From Chloroflexota bacterium (GTDB lineage: Bacteria > Chloroflexota > Limnocylindria > Limnocylindrales > CSP1-4): DNA of 7,033 nt. The DNA lies in the NCBI GenBank assembly GCA_021802185.1, contig JAKAAV010000122.1, positions 1-7,033 on the forward strand, in the 5' to 3' direction. Below are positions 5,189 through 7,033 of the stretch, one piece after another (position 1 is the stretch's first letter; each line of letters opens with the position of its first letter). Made by a program: the position numbers and the translations under genes. Below the pieces are notes generated by a model that had not been told where the DNA came from, searched no databases, and saw only the letters and a program-made list of their open reading frames with translations.

Positions 5189-5848
5189 TCAGGCCGCCCG
5201 TCGCAGCCGGGCGAGCAATCCGGTCCGCCAGACGATGAACAGGGCGACGGCCGCGACGCAGAGCACGGCGATCGTCGTGTCGAACGGCGCGAGCGCATGC
5301 CGGACGTCGACCCAGTTCGCGCCGAGCACGGTCCCGACGTACACCAGCAGGATCGTCCACGGCACGGCGCCGAGCGTCGAGTAGAGGATGAACCGGCCGA
5401 GTGGCATCCGCGTCACCCCGGCCGGGAAGCTGATGAAGGTCCGGACGATCGGCAGAAGGCGGCTGACGAACGCGGCCTGCGGCCCCCACCGCGCGAAGAA
5501 CCGGTCGGCGAGCTCGATCTCGTCCTGCCGGATCAGCAGGTACCGGCCGTAGCGCTCGAGGAACGGCCGGCCGCCCCACGCCCCGATGCCGTAGGCGACG
5601 AGCGACCCGACGGTGTTCCCGACGACGGCCACGACGACGACGCCCCAGAACGACCACGGCCCGTGCGTGAGGGGCTCGATCTGCGAATGGTCCGAGACCA
5701 TGAACCCGGCGAACGGCAGCACGAGCTCCGACGGGAGCGGGATCATCGCGGACTCGATGGCCATGGCGATGCCCACGCCGAGATACCCGACGGCGCCGTA
5801 GAGATGCTGGAGGAAGGGGATGACGAGCTGGTCGATGAACCCAAGCAT
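5189..5848 (-). CDS. DedA/VTT-domain family membrane protein
   Basis: A 219-residue polytopic inner-membrane protein of the DedA (SNARE-associated/VTT) family, whose members are linked to lipid-carrier scrambling, membrane homeostasis and proton-dependent drug tolerance. Family motifs visible: IESAMIPLPSELVLPFAG (31-48) with Glu32 and the P-x-P-x-E run in the first re-entrant segment, a membrane segment VVVVAVVGNTVGSLVAYGIG (70-89), then FVSRLLPIVRTFISFPAGVTRMP (127-149) with Arg130, Pro133, Arg136 and Gly144. Two more membrane segments follow (about 159-177 and 192-207), and the C-terminal tail is basic (RLRRAA). Length is normal. Start ATG5848 has no Shine-Dalgarno but has TGATACACT just upstream. 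It is divergent from the acetyltransferase gene, with 86 nt between the starts. The exact substrate cannot be assigned. Confidence 0.93.
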   Translation of the reverse strand: MLGFIDQLVIPFLQHLYGAVGYLGVGIAMAIESAMIPLPSELVLPFAGFMVSDHSQIEPLTHGPWSFWGVVVVAVVGNTVGSLVAYGIGAWGGRPFLERYGRYLLIRQDEIELADRFFARWGPQAAFVSRLLPIVRTFISFPAGVTRMPLGRFILYSTLGAVPWTILLVYVGTVLGANWVDVRHALAPFDTTIAVLCVAAVALFIVWRTGLLARLRRAA

Positions 5849-5857
5849 TCGCGCCGG

Positions 5858-5863
5858 AGTGTA
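5858..5863 (-). promoter_or_regulatory. Extended -10 box (TGATACACT) of the DedA-family gene
   Basis: The minus strand reads TGATACACT at 5866-5858, matching TGnTAnnnT, with nine bases to ATG5848. Transcription would start within about two bases of the start codon, giving a leaderless or nearly leaderless mRNA. No convincing -35. Confidence 0.55.
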
Positions 5864-5919
5864 TCAGCCGGCCGTGGTCGGCTCCGGCGGCGCCACGCGA
5901 GCGCCTTCACGCCCGTGGA

Positions 5920-5925
5920 TACACT
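5920..5925 (+). promoter_or_regulatory. -10 box TACACT of the GNAT acetyltransferase gene
   Basis: GGATACACT ends nine bases before ATG5935, the same hexamer and spacing as the divergent DedA gene. No Shine-Dalgarno lies between. A leaderless or nearly leaderless transcript is expected. Confidence 0.55.
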
Positions 5926-5934
5926 GACGCCACG

Positions 5935-6882
5935 ATGCCCGAGATCACCATTGTCGACGTCACGACCGAGGATGCCTTCGGCCTCCTGCCGCTGTGCGCC
6001 GATGCGCGCTTCGACCACCGGACGTGCGATTACTGGGAGGACGCGGTCGCCGGCAGCAAGGCGCACCGTCCGGCGTGGCTTCGGCCGCGCGAGGAGCCGC
6101 GCCGGGAGGCCGGCCAGCCAACGGCCATCGGACGGCGCGAACAGACCGCGCCGAACCCCTTCGCCCCGGACGATCACATCCCTGCGCCGAACGCGTTCGC
6201 CGTCGGGCAGTCCCGGCCGGCCAACCCGTTCGCGCGCGAGCCCGCGTCGGGGACGGAGAACGCGTTCGGACCCGACCCGTCCCCGGCCCCGAACCCGTTC
6301 GCGCCCGCTTCCGGTTCGCGCCGCCCGAGCCCCTTCGAAGCACTGGCGCGAGAGGCGGCCTCACGCGACCCGTTCGCCTCGCTGGACGCGCCCGACCTCT
6401 TCGCTCCGGTGGGAGACAACCCGTTCGCCCCTCCGCCCCGGCGCGTCGAGGGACCGGGCCCGGGCGCACCCCGCAAGCTGGCGCTCCTTGCGCGTGGGAT
6501 CGGCGTCTTCGGAAGCTACGCTCGCGTCCTGCTCGTCGACGGCGAGCCAGCCACGTACTGCCAGTTCGGGCCGCTGTCGGCGTATCCCCGCGCGCTCCAT
6601 CTGCGTGAGCTGTACCCGCAGCTGCCGGCGTCGCCGCTCCCGGCCGTCATCACCTGCATCGCCACGACCGCGGAGGCGCGACACGAAGGCCACGCGCTGC
6701 GGCTCGTCCACGATGTCTGCCACGAGCTCGCGCGGCGCGGGTTCGCGGCGGTCGAGACCTACCCCGAGATCGGCGCATCCGAGAACGCGACGAGCGTCGC
6801 CGTCCCGGAGTTCTGGGGGCGGGCCGGGTTCACGGTCGCCGTCGACGACGAGCGCTTCCCGGTGATGCGCCGCCAGCTCTGA
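5935..6882 (+). CDS. GNAT-family N-acetyltransferase with an NPF-repeat insert
   Basis: A 315-residue protein in three parts. Residues 1-45 hold a conserved-looking N-terminal piece (MPEITIVDVTTEDAFGLLPL, then RTCDYWEDA). Residues about 46-180 are low-complexity, rich in Pro, Ala, Arg and Asp. Residues about 181-315 form the rest of a GNAT fold: ARVLLVDGEPATYCQFGPL (196-214), the acetyl-CoA loop RHEGHALRLV (249-258, R-x-x-G-x-A), a helix to ARRGFAAVETYPE, and FWGRAGFTV (293-301) near the end. The insert repeats an N-P-F-A-like motif at residues 74, 86, 97, 109, 120, 132, 145 and 162, with LF at 155-156. It is predicted disordered. Related GNATs lack this insert as far as I know. The substrate is unknown; the family acetylates amines on small molecules or proteins. 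Start ATG5935 follows a -10 box, and the next gene is not visible. Confidence 0.85.
   Translation: MPEITIVDVTTEDAFGLLPLCADARFDHRTCDYWEDAVAGSKAHRPAWLRPREEPRREAGQPTAIGRREQTAPNPFAPDDHIPAPNAFAVGQSRPANPFAREPASGTENAFGPDPSPAPNPFAPASGSRRPSPFEALAREAASRDPFASLDAPDLFAPVGDNPFAPPPRRVEGPGPGAPRKLALLARGIGVFGSYARVLLVDGEPATYCQFGPLSAYPRALHLRELYPQLPASPLPAVITCIATTAEARHEGHALRLVHDVCHELARRGFAAVETYPEIGASENATSVAVPEFWGRAGFTVAVDDERFPVMRRQL
6151..6438 (+). repeat. In-gene degenerate repeats encoding NPF-like motifs
   Basis: Within the acetyltransferase gene, codons for [N/S/D]-[P/A]-F recur eight times, with an additional LF, at intervals of 8-13 residues (mostly 11-12). The matching DNA cores are close to CCGAACCCGTTCGC, seen in similar form near 6150, 6222 and 6290. 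Spacers differ in sequence, so this is an old or selected repeat rather than a fresh tandem duplication. Confidence 0.75.
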
Positions 6883-6903
6883 CCGGCGCTCGTTCGCGTC
6901 ACT

Positions 6904-6923
6904 CGTTCGCGGTCAGGCGAACG
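6904..6923 (+). terminator. Terminator-like hairpin after the acetyltransferase gene
   Basis: CGTTCGC (6904-6910), loop GGTCAG, GCGAACG (6917-6923) form a perfect 7-bp stem 21 nt after the stop codon. A direct repeat CTCGTTCGCG (6889-6898 and 6902-6911) provides an alternative left arm. There is no T-tract, so intrinsic termination is uncertain; it could instead stabilise the 3' end. Confidence 0.35.
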
Positions 6924-6954
6924 GCGGATCGGGGCGCCGGCATCCGGGCCGCGA

Positions 6955-7012
6955 GCGGCGATCGCGCCCCCGCGCGGCGATCGCGCCCCCGCGCGGCGAT
7001 CGCGCCCCCCGC
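6955..7012. repeat. Tandem repeat, three copies of a 19-bp unit carrying GCGATCGC
   Basis: GCGGCGATCGCGCCCCCGC occurs at 6955-6973 and 6974-6992, then at 6993-7012 with one additional C in the C-run; a further partial unit begins at 7013. Each unit contains the palindrome GCGATCGC. The array continues towards the right edge, so its full size is unknown. The rest of 6883-7033 shows no convincing gene. Confidence 0.88.
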
Positions 7013-7033
7013 GCGGCGCTCTCATCCCCCCGC

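Noticed and set aside
4955..6865. Long plus-strand frame covering DedA and GNAT genes
   Set aside because: It is out of frame with the acetyltransferase and antisense to the DedA gene, with repetitive Arg/Pro/Ser content and no recognisable domain.
6759..7025. Minus-strand small gene at the right edge
   Set aside because: Its start lies in the tandem repeat and the rest mirrors the acetyltransferase 3' end; low-complexity Arg/Gly product and no ribosome binding site.

Overview
The window is very GC-rich (about 70% by eye, with strong G/C at third codon positions). It looks chromosomal, from a soil or groundwater bacterium of the Chloroflexota (Limnocylindria/Ellin6529 type) or possibly an actinobacterium. 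The clues are the Ser/Ala/Gly/Pro linker after the lipoprotein signal, an NMT1/THI5-type riboflavin ABC transporter under an FMN riboswitch, and promoter -10 boxes sitting directly on start codons. The taxonomic placement is inference.

Left part, + strand: the tail of a probable methenyl-tetrahydrofolate cyclohydrolase/cyclodeaminase (FchA type, 2-163) overlaps a FolD-like gene (160-1194) by GTGA. The FolD has Ile86 where the catalytic Lys of the cyclohydrolase half-reaction should be. The pair therefore looks like a split pathway: FolD keeps the dehydrogenase step and FchA supplies the cyclohydrolase.

Middle part, - strand: an FMN riboswitch (4326-4146) leads into an operon of ABC ATPase (4062-3181), permease (3184-2369) and lipoprotein substrate-binding protein (2348-1191). 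This is read as a riboflavin importer of the RibXY class with its own ATPase. The ATPase lacks an ATG/GTG/TTG near its natural N terminus. Its best start is CTG behind an AGGGGG Shine-Dalgarno, and that site lies inside a perfect 8-bp helix, a candidate expression platform. The last gene converges on folD with overlapping stop codons.

Right part: a histidine phosphatase (+, 4420-5097), a three-copy 20-bp tandem repeat, a DedA/VTT membrane protein (-, 5848-5189), a GNAT acetyltransferase (+, 5935-6882), and a 151-nt tail with a hairpin and a 19-bp tandem repeat containing GCGATCGC. The GNAT protein carries an insert of about 100 residues with eight NPF-like motifs and one LF at an 8-13-residue period. 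This is the least explained item here. Phosphatase, DedA and GNAT genes all have a TACA(C/G)T -10 box 6-9 nt before ATG and no Shine-Dalgarno, implying leaderless mRNAs.

The strongest leads are the NPF-repeat acetyltransferase, the Lys-less FolD next to a cyclohydrolase gene, and the FMN riboswitch whose platform appears to mask a CTG start.
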